Assembly (NCBI GenBank): GCA_009602735.1
Contig: WELA01012227.1
Span: 203,929 to 267,928 of the forward strand
Length of the DNA: 64,000 bases
Origin: Mesotaenium endlicherianum
Taxonomy: Eukaryota; Streptophyta; Zygnematophyceae; Zygnematales; Mesotaeniaceae
Direction of reading: 5' to 3'
Positions 33,798 through 44,791 of the stretch are shown here, piece after piece (position 1 is the first letter of the stretch; every line of letters starts with the position of its first letter). Under the pieces are notes generated by a model. The model ran no database searches, had not been told where the DNA came from, and was given only the letters and a program-made list of their open reading frames with translations. The position numbers and the translations under genes are program-made.

Positions 33798-34799
33798 TGT
33801 GTACTCTCCAGAGTGAGCACCTCAAGACTGTAATTTGGTAGGAAAACAACTAATGAAGTCTGGCCCAAAAGATCACTGGAAGCACATCATGATCTTCAAG
33901 AGTAGTCCTATGGCAGGGGGTATAAGCTGTGACTTTGCTCACCACTTGTGAAGTTCTTCTAGTGACTGGAAGCCAGCAAGGCTTGCCCTTCACAAGAGAG
34001 AGACTAAGTGGTCCTGTAAACACAAGAGATAAAAGTGTAAGCTTTACTGATAATCTCTGTGACTTACAACTTGCATAATGGGACTTCTAAAAAGATGTTC
34101 CCTTAGGGACATCTCTAACACTTATACTCCTGGAAATCCGGCGTCGTGTGCGGCGGATCCAATGCATGTAGTCACTCTAGGAGGCTCTCCTATGTCCACT
34201 AATGTGTACAAGGCATGTACTAGCACTCCTATAGGCTAAGCATAACTCAAACCAATCAAAGCAAAGCACGTAAAATATGCTAAGTGTCTCTCATTGGTGG
34301 AGCTTACCTTGGGTAGTTCTATCTAGATAGCGCCTCAAAAGTGAATCTGGAACTTGAGGAAGCTTCCTCTAGGAGTAGGTGATGCAATCACCAAGTTATA
34401 GCCTCAATGATGCACTTGTACTATGGAAATGCAAGACTTATGTAGTCTAAAGGGCTTGCGGATTTGTGCGCACAAAGCTAGGGGTCCTTGGGGTCACAAA
34501 TAGTCAACATTGTCACCTTTGGGTGCATGGAGTCACAAGTTGGCCATTTGGTGTGGTTCTGCTAGGTGACGAAAGGAGTGCGGACTAGATCGCGTCTATC
34601 TCGCTCAATAATTAACCAAATGACACGAAACCGGTGCCATTCGGAAGATGCTTCGAAGCGCTACACTTTGGTGGCTCGGAAATCTGAAGAAGGTCAACCA
34701 TGGATCCGTAAAGTCAATGCAAAGTTGGTCTTCCTAGGTTGATGGTTCACACACGTAGAGCTTGGTTTTGTACGTCAACCTCAACTTAATAAATCATGA
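33798..34799 (-). repeat. A copy 1 repeat A1
   Basis: About 1002 bp, from TGTGTACTCTCC (plus strand, gag side) to AATAAATCATGA, where it is truncated against LTR C. It matches 36084-37080, 44792-45795 and 37473-38638. No TGG-type PBS lies between it and gag; the first bases are CTCCTTACTTCTAAAAAG on the minus strand. Confidence 0.85.
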
Positions 34800-35479
34800 A
34801 AAGTTTGTTTTTGTGGTCATTTTGATATAAAGTTCATTGAACTTGGTCAAGTATTGAGAGAGTTATGGATTTCCAAAGTTTAATTAGTTTTGCCGTCGGT
34901 TGACGACTGTCCTTAATTCGCAGAGAGCGCGACCGTCGGATTGACCAACAGCGTCGAGCAATCTGGGCCGTTAGAATGTATTCGAACCTTCACGTAAGTT
35001 TGGCTGACGCGGAGTGCCGACTTGGTCGATTTACCTATAAATTTCGGATTAGCCTAGCGCATCTAAGTTAGTATATTATAGATAGTTCGATGCATGCATG
35101 TGGACGTCAAATCGACCCGACACGTCAGATGAGATTGATCTGGCTTTCTCACGAATATTCTAGAAGGGACGATTTGACAAACACTCAGGAAAATCCGTTG
35201 CTAAGCGGCCCTCCCGCCTAGGGGCGAGCGGCCGTCGTAGAAAACTATAAATAGACATTACTTCATTTCTTATCAGTTTTCAATTTTGTAAATTTCTACG
35301 GGGTTGTAACGACAAGGCCTTTTATCCTAGTTCATTGGTGAGCAGTTTCTTGCTACTCAAAATGTTGAGTAATTTTCCTAAGCTTTCTTAGTGATATGCC
35401 GCTGCACTCTTTAGTATGATTGCAACTAGTTCTTTTCCTCGTGAGTCACTACGCTTCCACTAGGGTACTCTGCCCCTTT
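34800..35479 (+). repeat. LTR C, 5'-truncated copy
   Basis: Matches 21600-22343 from the sequence TTTTGATATAAAGTTCAT on, with TATAAATAGAC near 35245 and the end CCCCTTTCA. The first about 80 bp are missing at the junction with repeat A1. Confidence 0.85.
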
Positions 35480-35835
35480 CACCTAGTCTCTCTCTTGTGA
35501 GGAGCAAGCCCTCCAGGCTTCCAGTCACTTGAAGCACTTCACAAGTGGTGAGCAAAGTCACAGCTTAAACCCCTGCCATACGACTACTCTTGAAGATCAT
35601 GATGTGCTTCCAGTGATCTGTTGGGCCGTACTTCATTAGTTGTATTCCTACCAATTTACAGTTTTGAGGTGTTCACTTTGGAGAGTACACACTCCCTTGA
35701 TAAAAAGACCCAACACTTGCCTCCCTTTTTGGCTATAAAGCCACATGTATTAGAGACTTTATTGCAGCAAAGCCTACTTGCTTATCATGCACTGCTTGTG
35801 TCGATAGTACGCACCCGACCTCCTAGGGCACGACA
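35480..35835 (+). repeat. Inverted A-family repeat fragment (partial A plus B)
   Basis: In the opposite direction to the other A repeats: the end of A (to GAGTACACACTCCC, about 35698), then B (35699-35835) ending GGGCACGACA. It joins B copy 3 gag sequence at 35836. Its A part forms an inverted repeat with 33798-34016. Confidence 0.75.
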
Positions 35836-35944
35836 TTGATGACATTAAACTTTTCATGCAGTTTCTCGACAAACTCTACCCAAGTAGGGTCACCGAGTTA
35901 CTGAGCCTTACGCTCTCCTTTCCAATGCAGCCACTAGTCAGCTG

Positions 35945-37080
35945 TGTCGTGCGTTACGAGGTCGAGTGTGCACCATAGGCATAAGCCACACATCACAGGC
36001 AAGCAGGCTTTGCTGCAATGGAGTTTATAATACATGTGGCGTTATAGCCAAAAAGGGAGTCAAATCGAAAATGTTTTAATTAAGGGATGTGTACTCTCCA
36101 GAGGGAGCACCTCAAGACTGTAATCTGGTAGGAAAACAACTAATGAAGTATGGCCCAAAAGATCACTGGAAGCACATCATGATCTTCAGAGTATTCCTAT
36201 GGCAAGGGCTTAAGCTGTGACTTTGCTCACCACTTGTGAAGTGCTTCAAGTGACTGGAAGCCTGGAGGGCTTGCTCCTCACAAGAGAGTAACTAAGTGGT
36301 CCTGAAAACACAAGAGATAAAAGTGTAAGCATTACTGATAATCTCTGTTACTTCACCTGGCATAATGGACTTCTAAAAGATGTCTCTCTTAGGGACATCT
36401 CTAGTACTTATACTCCTGGAAATCCGGCGGGGTATGCGGCGGATCCAATGCATGTAGTCACTTTAGGAGGCTCTCCTATGTCCACTAATGTGTACAAGGC
36501 ATGTACTAGCACTCCTATAGGCTAAGCATAACTCAAACCAATCAAAGCAAGGTGCGTAGGATATGCTACGGGTTCCTCATTGGCCGAGCTTACCTTGGGT
36601 GATTCTACCTAGATAGCGCCTCAAAAGTGGATCTGGAAATTGAGGAAGCTTCCTCTAGGAGTAGGTGATGCAGTCACCAAGTTATAGCCTCAATGATGCA
36701 CATATACTATGGAAATGCAAAGCTTATGTAGGCTAAGGGGCTCGCGGATTTGTGCGCACAAAGCTTGGGGTCACGAAGAGCCAACAATGTCACCTTTGGG
36801 GACATTGAGTCACAGATTAGGCCTTGGGAAAGTTCCGCTAGGGACCGATAGGTGACGCGGACTAGATGGCACCTATCTCGCTCGATACTTGACCAAATGA
36901 CGCAAAATTGGTGTCATTCGTAAGATGCTTCGACGCGCTACACGTTGGTTACTTGGAATTCTAGAAAAGGTCAACATACGGATGCGTAACGTCGATGCAA
37001 AGTCGGCCTTCCTAGGTTGATGTTCCGCACATGTGGAGCTTGGTTTTTATACGACAACCTTGACTCAATAAATCATGACA
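35945..37080 (-). repeat. Solo A-family repeat (A+B, 1136 bp)
   Basis: Plus-strand ends TGTCGTGC and CATGACA. It interrupts the B copy 3 gag: left flank GTCAGCTG, right flank GCTGCACTGCC, while intact B copy 2 has GTCAGCGGCACTGCC. Hence the TSD is GCTG (4 bp). B part 35945-36083, A part 36084-37080. It probably arose by A1-A2 recombination of a full element. Confidence 0.85.
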
Positions 37081-37329
37081 GCTGCACTGCCTTTCAATAG
37101 AGCACTAGTGTGCCTGACCTTCTCGTAATCTTGCAATTCTGAGTAGTTCTCCAGCCACTGCTCAACATCAGCGAGAAACTTGATCAGGTAATACTTTTTG
37201 TTTCCCTCAAAATCATAGTCCTGGGGAGATTTTGGCTTAGGCTTACTAGGCCCTCTGCCACCACCACCAGTGTTTGAGAACCTTGTTGGTCTTTGTCTTG
37301 CAGCAGAGACATCATGATTTTTTTGTCCT

Positions 37330-37472
37330 TGTCGTGCGCTAAGAGCTCAGGCGCGTATCAATGTCATAAGCTGTACGAAACTAGTGAGCAGGAGTTGCTG
37401 CAAGAGCGTCTATAATACATGTGACTTAAAAGCTAGAAAGGGAGGCAAGCGTTGGATGCTTATATCAAAGAG
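37330..37472 (-). repeat. A copy 2 repeat B2 (terminal)
   Basis: 143 bp beginning TGTCGTGC on the plus strand, directly after the TCCT duplication, so it is the true 3' end of the element. Confidence 0.85.
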
Positions 37473-38638
37473 TGTGTAGTCTCAGAGTGAGCACCTCAAA
37501 ACTGTAAACTGGTAGGAATACAACTAATGAAGTATGGCCCAAAAGATCACTGGAAGCACATCATGATCTTCAAGAGTAGTCCTCTGCAAGGGTTTAAGCT
37601 GTGACTTTGCTCACCACTTGTGAAGTTCTTCAAGTGAATGGAAGCCAGGAGGGCTTGCTCTTCACAAGAGAGTAACTAAATGGTCCTGAAAACACAAGAG
37701 ATAAAAGTGTAAGCTTTACTGATAATCTCTGTTACTTACACCTGGCATAATGGGACTTCTAAAAGACGTCTCTCTAAGGACATCTCTAGTACTTATACTC
37801 CTGGAAACCCGGCGGGTTAGGCGCGGATTCAATGCATGTAGTCTTCATCTAAGATCTACCTTTACACACATACACATGTACCTATCGTGCTTGCGCTCCA
37901 ATAGGCTAGTTACTACTCAATCCAATCAAAAGCGAGATGCTAGAATATGCTAAATGCTTGTGATAGGTCGAGCTCACTTTAGCTCATGCCAAGCTTGTAA
38001 GATAAGCTTGCATGCTTATGTTTGTACAATCGGACGGTTGCCCGCTAAGCCGTGGTACTCCTGCAGGCTGTGACGGTTCCTGTCAGCTAAGCACATGTCG
38101 GTCGGTAGCGTTTGGGCCAATCGACGAGCTGCAGCTGGCGGTCGGTGGCCTGGATGCCTTCGGTGGCCTCGCCACTTGGATGTCGGACACTTAGGAGTGG
38201 CTGGGCCCAAGTGACGGGTACATAAGTGTCCCGTGCCAAGTCGTGAAGCCCGCTATCTTCCGGTGGCTCCACGTGGCCCATGGTGGCTCTCTTTGCTTGA
38301 TGACGGGCAGACAGGGGGACTTGGGCCAAGTACTGGAGCCCGCCACCTTCCGGTGGTGCCACGAGACCCTCTTAGGCACTGTCTCCTAAGTGTCGGGTAG
38401 CTTGGGCTGCTACTTGGGACCAAGCGGGCGGTGACCTGTACCTGATGTCTAAAATAGGTCTAGCGCACGTGTCAAGTGTTGTCTTGTCACGTGGCATCCA
38501 TACCCTAGGCATGCAAGCATAGCAACTTAATAGACTAAATCACATAAATGCAAGGAGGCAAATGCTTGTCCGAGGTTGATCGCTCACACGCTTGAAGCCC
38601 GGGTACGTGCGACGACCTCGACTCAATAAATCATGACA
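37473..38638 (-). repeat. A copy 2 repeat A2
   Basis: 1166 bp from TGTGTAGTCTC to CATGACA (plus strand). Closely similar to A1 at 44792-45795, which lacks about 160 bp present here near 38400-38560; GCTTG flanks the missing part. Confidence 0.85.
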
Positions 38639-38640
38639 GT

Positions 38641-38776
38641 TGTCGTGCGCTAAGAGCTCGGGCGCGTATCAATGTCATAAGCTGTACGAAACTAGTCAGC
38701 AGACGTTGCTGCAAGAGAGTCTATAATACATGTGACTTAAAAGCTAAAAAGGGAGGCAAGCGTTGGATGCTTTTAT
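38641..38776 (-). repeat. A copy 2 repeat B1
   Basis: About 136 bp, related to 37330-37472. Separated from A2 by 2 nt (38639-38640) and from the coding region by ten G on the minus strand (38777-38786). Confidence 0.82.
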
Positions 38777-38786
38777 CCCCCCCCCC

Positions 38787-39780
38787 GGGTCTCAGCCTCC
38801 AGCTGATGAGCTGTTGCTGCCTTGTGCTAACGCTACGCACTTGCAACAGAACCAGTCTCAGCTGGGACGTGCGCCAGTTGTAGGTTTGGGCAGCCGACGT
38901 GGAAGCCGTAGAGAGCGGTCATGGCCGGACGTCGGTCCACGATGTCGAGCGGCAAAGAAGCCGTGCGGGTTCCTCCTGGACGCCAGGCCGAGACTGGACG
39001 CGCTCGGTCTAGTTGTCAACCGCGGCGCCGATGGGAAAGAGCACCTCCTGTCCCAAGAGGACGTCAAAGGTCTCAGAGCGAGTCACGAGGGCGTGTCGAT
39101 GGATGGTCGTCTTGTCCGCTGTCCCTGTTCTGAAGGTGAAGCGGAGCGCCAGGCGTGTGCGCCCAGTCACAAACTTGGAGGTGCCAGTTGCCCTGTTGAT
39201 CCGGGTCGGCGAATCCTCCAAGTCGTTTGAAGAGAGGCCCAGCCGTCGGAAGTAGCTGAGGCTAACGAGGACCGGCTGTGCACCGGGTCAAACATGATGC
39301 GCTGCGGGGCCTGAGTGTTGACGAGCACCATCCCCTGCGCGTTATCCAAAAAGGCGGCGTTAGGACTGCTTATCATTCTGCGCTCATGCGCAAGTCGTGC
39401 GGGTGCAGAGAGCACTGTGGCTGCGGCGTCGGACGTTGGCCTGCCATCGGCTGTACGTGGACCGGCCCTGCGGGACTGCAGCAGCAGCTGCGCGGCCTGT
39501 TGCGTGGCCTCCATTGACACGCCCAGCTCCGCGAAGGAAACCGCCGGCATGCGGTGCAGTGCCAGCGTGAAGACCTTGGCGTTGAGCTGCACCGTTGTCA
39601 TTGGCGAGGCTAGCTCGTAGGGCGCGATTGCCGCTGGTGCTGCTGGCGTCTTCAGCACGCGAAATGAGCGGGGAAGACGCGGCGCCTCTTCCGTGTGGCA
39701 TCCCTGGTCTGGCCCAACGCGCTTCTGCGCTATCGCTGGTCGCCCGGCGATTGCTATAAGCGTGCGCTCGCTGCGTGCGC
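38787..39780 (-). pseudogene. A copy 2 protease fused to PHD remnant
   Basis: The protease part has ETFDVLLGQEVLFP and RATGTSKFVTGRTRLALRF; the active site is shifted at QRIMFD by a one-base loss (near 39288). After LDIVDRRPAMTALYGF the sequence jumps to the PHD end (GFHVGC). The two parents share GAAGCCG on the plus strand at about 38904-38910, so 7-bp microhomology marks the deletion. The PHD piece is out of frame. Confidence 0.82.
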
Positions 39781-40831
39781 TGCCGGCTGCCGGACGGCCG
39801 CCAAGTGGCAGTGTGCGGGCGCAGCAGGCCACCACGGAGGCTAGCGCCGCTGCGATGGCTGGCGCAGCTGCCGGCGTAGGCATAGTGGCCGCTGGCGCAG
39901 CTGCAGAAGCTGGCGCAGCTGGCATTGGCGCNGGTGCAGGCGCGTGCGCAGCAGCTAATAACGCAGCGGCCGTTGCTGGCGCAACTGCAAAAACGGTTGC
40001 AGCTGCTGGCGCGAGCTTGGCTGCTGGGAAGCTGCCATGTGGCGCGCCCTGGCTGCTCCAGGGGCTGCGAGGACACGTCGTCAGTCCGGCGTCGGTGTCA
40101 ATCTCGGCTGCCCCTTGCAAAGCTTGTGGCGCCCCCCCCTTGATGCGTGCGCTAGCCGGAACCCCAGCAGCGCGAATTGCGTGTGCGGTAGGGCTTTGTG
40201 CGCAGCGAGGGTTTATGCCCTGGTTGTGCGCAGTCGTGAGCGCCTTGTCGGAGCTCCGGCCGGCAATTGGGCTGCATAGCGTAGTCGGGGATGCCCCCCC
40301 TTGCGTAGGAATGTCAGTCGCGACCACCGGGTCGCATCTGGCCGTGCTGGGGCGTGTGCGCATGACACGTGTCGACGTGTGCACAATTGCTGCGGGCGCT
40401 GTGCTGATGCAAGGGTGCTGACCAGCGGCGCATGCTGGAGCGGCGCTGTTGACGCGCTCCTTCGGCTACGCTGTTTGCGGAGACGTGCTCTCAGCAGCAC
40501 GTGCGCAAATGTGCCTGGCGCTGCTGTGCGCAGGTTGCGGCGCTGCTGCTGGGCTGCCACGTGGCTCCTCCAGGTTGCTCTTGGCGCCGCTTGGACGTGA
40601 CGCCAATCCGTTGAGAGCGTAGGATGCGGCTGCCCCAGACGAAGCTCGTGGCACCGCCTCCTTGGCGCGTGCGCACGTTGCGATCCTAAAATCGTAAGTC
40701 GCGCGTGCGTCGGGGTTTTGTGCGCAGCCAGGGTTTAAGCCCTGGTTGTGCGCAGGCTTGGGTCCATCGTGGGGGATGCGAACGGCAATCGGACTGCGCA
40801 GCGTAGTCTGGGGTGCCACTGTTGACGCAAG
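39781..40831 (-). pseudogene. A copy 2 gag-protease linker, part 1
   Basis: Very Ala-rich, with short degenerate repeats (AAPAAT, AAAPAIAAAL). One ambiguous base (39932). Several frames are open because of composition. Cys/His/Arg-rich 200-400-bp units recur here and in 41335-42400 (for example GCGCAGCCAGGGTTTAA at about 40721 and 41838), so this part is itself duplicated. Confidence 0.5.
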
Positions 40832-41334
40832 TGTAGTGAAACAGATAGATGAAGTACTTAGTGAAATGTAATACTTTATCTATTCAAGACAAGGATCTTT
40901 GAACACAAGTGGTAGCTTCTTGAAAGAGAGATGGCTTCTTCAAAGTTAATATATTTCTGGATTTTGGCAAGTACAAGAGTGATTCTCCCCTGTCTTTCTA
41001 TGTTCTAGCTCTTGTTTATATACTTGCTACATAAGTAATTTCTAGGAAAGTGTATGTTGATGTGTTGGCACCCAACACATCCCAAAATTTGCCACCTCTT
41101 TCTAGAATAACGTACACATGTCCTTTTGACCTAAAAATGGCACATTTGACTTTTGCCACATGGAGTTCTTCTAGGTCTTTCCTCTAACTTCGAAAATGCC
41201 TTGGAAGGTTCAAAGGACATGAACCAAGTTACTAGAGTACCTATTCACACTTGACTCCACACAATACTACTCCAAATATATTTGAAAACATTAAAATATA
41301 TGCAAACTAATGTATAATAACTCAAATCACTACA
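40832..41334. mobile_element. 503-bp AT-rich insertion (probable solo LTR)
   Basis: Ends TGTAGTG and CACTACA form a 7-bp inverted repeat, and CAAG flanks both sides (40828-40831 and 41335-41338). AT-rich against a GC-rich host; TTTATATA near 41016 could be a TATA box. TG...CA ends suit a short solo LTR; a small DNA transposon is the alternative. No other copy in the window. Confidence 0.75.
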
Positions 41335-43590
41335 CAAGAATGCCAGCCGCGCCTGCTTGTGTGCATCCGACTGTGCCCGGCCGTGTGTGCGTGCCATGTG
41401 TCGATGTGAGCACGCCGCTGCTGTGCGCAGCTGCAGCCGGACCTGTGTCGCTTGCGCTGGCGGGCGCTGCGTCTGCTGTGCGTGCGCCAGATGGAGCTGC
41501 GCTACTGCCAGGTGGCGCTACGTTGTCCCAAGGGTGCCGGCTTGCGCCGGCCACGATCGCGGGGCCGTCGTTGCAGTCCTCTGGCCGCGCTGGTCGCGCA
41601 AATGCCCTGTTTTTAGTGCTTGCGCAGATGCGCACTGCGCTGCTGTGCGCAGCGTTCTGCGCTACTGCCGTGCCGCCAATTGGCGCCTCCAGGTTGCCCC
41701 TGACGCAGACTGGCCGTGATGCTGGTCTGTCAAGGGCGAGGGGCACTGCCGTCTTGACTGAACCTCGTGGTGCCCCTCCTTCGGCGCGTGCATTCGTCGT
41801 GACCCCGGCAGCGCAACTTGTGCTTACGCTAGGACTTTGTGCGCAGCCAGGGTTTAAACCCTGGCTGTGCACCATCCTGGATGCATCATCGAGGCTTCGG
41901 ACTGCGATCTGGCTGCGCAGCACAGTCCAGGATGCCTTTCCCCATGCGGCTATGCCGGCCGCGGTCGCTCGGGCGCACCTCGCTGTGCCGGGCTGCGTGC
42001 GCGTGCCATGTGGCAGCGCGTGTGCGCAGCTGGCATGCGCAGCTGCTGCTGGAGCTGTGCCGCCTGCGTTGCTGCCAAACGTGCGCAACATAGTCCGTGG
42101 TGCTGGCCCGTGTTGGCGTGTGCGCCTGGCCATGCTGCTACCGTAAGTCGGCACCCCGACCAACGTGTGTGTGACACGTGGCAACGGCTGCTGGGACCTG
42201 CTGCAGCAGCCAGCAGCGGGCGTTTGTCCCGTTGCTGCGTGCTTGTGCGCAGCGTTGCGCACGTCCGCGCGACCGTTATTGGCACGGCTGCTGACACTGT
42301 AGCTGAAGTGGCCGGCTGGCGATCTTGTGCCGTGACGCCACCTGTCGCTGCACAGGTGCTGTGCAGACCTGTTGGCGCCAGCAGGGCAGCGCACGCAAAG
42401 GGCGCGTGTGTCGGCGTCTGCGCGGGCTGCGCTGACCGTTGCGTGGACCCGTCAATGGGCCCGATCGCAGCGTCGGCTGCCAGGACTGCGCAGGCCTGGG
42501 ACTTGCCACCTGTCAGCCAGTCGAGACTCGCCGTGTCGCTGCTGACAGGTGTTAGCGGGGGACGAGCCGGGCCTGCAGGGGCGTTGATGTCGGCGCCTGC
42601 GGCCTCCGTCGTGGGCGCTCCGTCGTCGTGCAGACGTGCGCGTGGCAGCTGCGTCGACCCGATAGCGGGGCCGTGCGCTCCGCAGGCTGGCAGAGCTGCG
42701 CAGGCCTGGGGCCTGCCATCTATCAGTGCGTTGGAGCTTGCCGGATCAGTGCTGACAGGTGTCAGCGTGAGGTGAGCCGGGCCTGCAGGGGCGTCAATGC
42801 TGGTGCCTACGGCCTCCGTCGGGTGCGCTCCATCGTCGTGCGGATGTGCGCGTGGTGCGTGCTGCGGGGACTCGTCGATGAGCCCGCTTGCAACGTTGAC
42901 TGACATAGCTGCGCGGGCCTTGGACCTGTCATCTGTCAGTGTGTCGGCACGTACCCTGTCCCTGCTGACAGGTGTTAGCGCGGGGTGCGCTAGGACTGCA
43001 GACGCTTCGCTGTCAACGCCTGTAGCTCCCGATGGCGCTTTGTCGTCATGCGGACGTGCACCTGGTTGCAGCGCGGCTGCTGCGCCGTGAGGCAAGCACT
43101 GGGGTTGCCAGGTGTTGGTGCTGGGCGTGGGCGCAGGTACTGCGCTGTCGCCTGCTCTGTCGCTGCTGACAGGTGTCAGTGCGGGGCACATCGGGTCTGC
43201 AGGGACGTTGATGTCGGCATCTGCAGCTGCCGTCCTAGGCGCTCCGTCGTCGTACAGACGGGCGCGTGGCTGCAGCGCTGCTGCTGCACCACGTGGCCAG
43301 CACTGAGGTTGCCAAATGTCAACGTTGAGCGTGCGCGCACGTGTTGCGCCATTGCCAGGTGGCAGCGCCACAACGTCGCCCGGGGGTGCGTGTGCGTACA
43401 GCGCCCCGTAGGCATCGTAGCTGTCGGCGGCAAAGAGGGCGCGTAGTCGCGCGTTCTCTGCCTCGGACGCAGCTAGCGCCTCGCTGAGGGCGTCGTAGCT
43501 GAATGCGTCTTCCTCGAGGGTCAGCGCGGCGTTTGTCATAGCCGTGGCTGCCGTGATCGTGGGGCGTTTGTTAGCATGAGGGTTTTGCAT
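41335..43590 (-). pseudogene. A copy 2 gag-protease linker with tandem repeats
   Basis: An open frame of 546 codons (43590-41950). It begins with a coiled-coil-like stretch (YDALSEALAASEAENARLRALFA) that element A copy 1 also has (ALVEANAEIARLRGL region). Four units of about 70 residues follow, each with LTPVSxD and ARxHDDGAP motifs (43.4-42.4 kb). Function unknown; a repeat spacer between capsid and protease is likely. Confidence 0.6.
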
Positions 43591-43656
43591 CCCTCGCTGG
43601 CCCGAAGAGGGCGCTGGAGCGTCATGGGCGCGTCCAGACTCTGTGTCGCGCTGCTT

Positions 43657-44556
43657 CTATAGGCACACTACCTGCAGGTGACCCGCCTTGCCGCAGTAGG
43701 TGTAGTTGCCTGGCCTGTTGTTCTGCGCCAAAGTGCAGTCACGACGTGTGTGGCCCGTCTCCCCACATGCCCAGCAAGTGTCGCTTGATGTTGCAGCCAT
43801 GGAGATACGGCCACGTTGAGCGTTGTGAAACTGCGTCTGTGCAGGCAGCTGCGAGCGCTGCGGCTGCTGCTGCTGGCGTGCAGGTGCGGGGCGAGCTGTC
43901 AACGATGGTGCCACCGGGACCTCGTGTCTTACGCCCGTGGATGCAAGGCCTATATGGTCGCTGATGTTGCTCCGTGCGGCGGCCAAGCTTTGCTTCTCGA
44001 CAGAAAGGTAGGCCTGCTCCAGCAAATACTCAGAGCCATGGCGGCCAATGAGGGGGACAACAGCCCTCTCCCTCAGACACGGCTCAACGGCGCGCAAGAA
44101 GATCTCCGAGGCCTCCCGGTCGGTGACAGTGCCGACGTCGCGGCGCAGGTGCACCAAGCGGTGGTACATCTTGCGGATCGTCTCGTTCTTGCGTCGGAAG
44201 AAGTGGTGCAGCTCGTACACCTTCTTTTCAGTTGCAGCCTGGAACTCTGTCTTGAGGATGTTCCAGAAGGCTTGCACTGGGTCGGCTAGCAGGGTCGCCA
44301 CTGGTGGGTCACCTACAAGCTCGGTGCGTGTCCGGAGCTTGTCTTCCTTCTCGCGGGAGGTGTTGCGGGCCTCGTAAGAGAGGTAGCGCATAAGCGTGTT
44401 GAAGATGTTGCGCTTCGTCAGCGTGGGCGTCTTGAGCTTTGCTGCCGCGAAGTCAGCCTGAAACTCCGAGATGGTATCTTCCAGATCACAGGTGCCTGGC
44501 CTGCCGCTGAAGCGGAAGGCGGACCTGTCAGTCTTGACCGCTTGGTCACCTGCCAT
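43657..44556 (-). pseudogene. gag: A copy 2 gag
   Basis: Starts within the gag region (MAGDQAVKTDRS) and runs 299 codons. It shares ELHHFFRRKNETIRKMYHRL and LRRDVGTVTDREASEIFLRA with copy 1. A complete CCHC knuckle CWACGETGHTRRDC is followed by a decayed one (YTYCGKAGHLQVVC). The natural start MPTRSGRFYQPYYKG lies upstream at about 44739, separated by a stop and shift near 44565-44580. Confidence 0.85.
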
Positions 44557-44791
44557 GGGATTTTAGCAATCGTGATGAGCCTACTGGGACGATGGCTCAG
44601 AAGCAACTGCCGTGCGCTGGAGCGCGGGTTGCTCCTCTTCAGAGGGTTCAGTGATAGTGCTGACATCTGAGTCTGAGTCTTTTTCACTAACCCCTTTGTA
44701 GTATGGCTGATAAAAACGCCCACTACGGGTAGGCATATGCTGAAGATTCGAATTGCTTGCAGGAAAAGAGAGATCTTTTAGAAGTAAGGAG

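Larger units (their letters stand above)
6181..34799 (-). mobile_element. Element A copy 1: DNMT- and PHD-encoding retroelement, nested
   Basis: Read on the minus strand: repeat A1 (34799-33798), gag (33742-), Ala/Pro linker, protease, linker, cytosine-5 DNA methyltransferase, RT, RNase H, integrase, PHD finger (to 6750), poly-G tract, repeat B1 (6736-6602), then A2 (6599-6181) cut by E1. Removing B copy 1 (8258 bp), solo LTR C (744 bp), B copy 2 (8809 bp) and their TSDs leaves about 10.8 kb. At each junction the A reading frame or motif continues, for instance protease residues EDSP|TRIN across LTR C. RT and integrase resemble Ty3/gypsy in domain order. Confidence 0.85.

Noticed and set aside
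35945-37080. Tyrosine-recombinase (DIRS/PAT) element
   Set aside because: The repeat order is similar, but TSDs are present and full-length family members code a DDE-type integrase; no recombinase with R-H-R-Y motifs was seen.
42500-43200. CRISPR-like array
   Set aside because: The regular about 210-bp spacing comes from coding tandem repeats in a eukaryotic retroelement linker; units are far too long.
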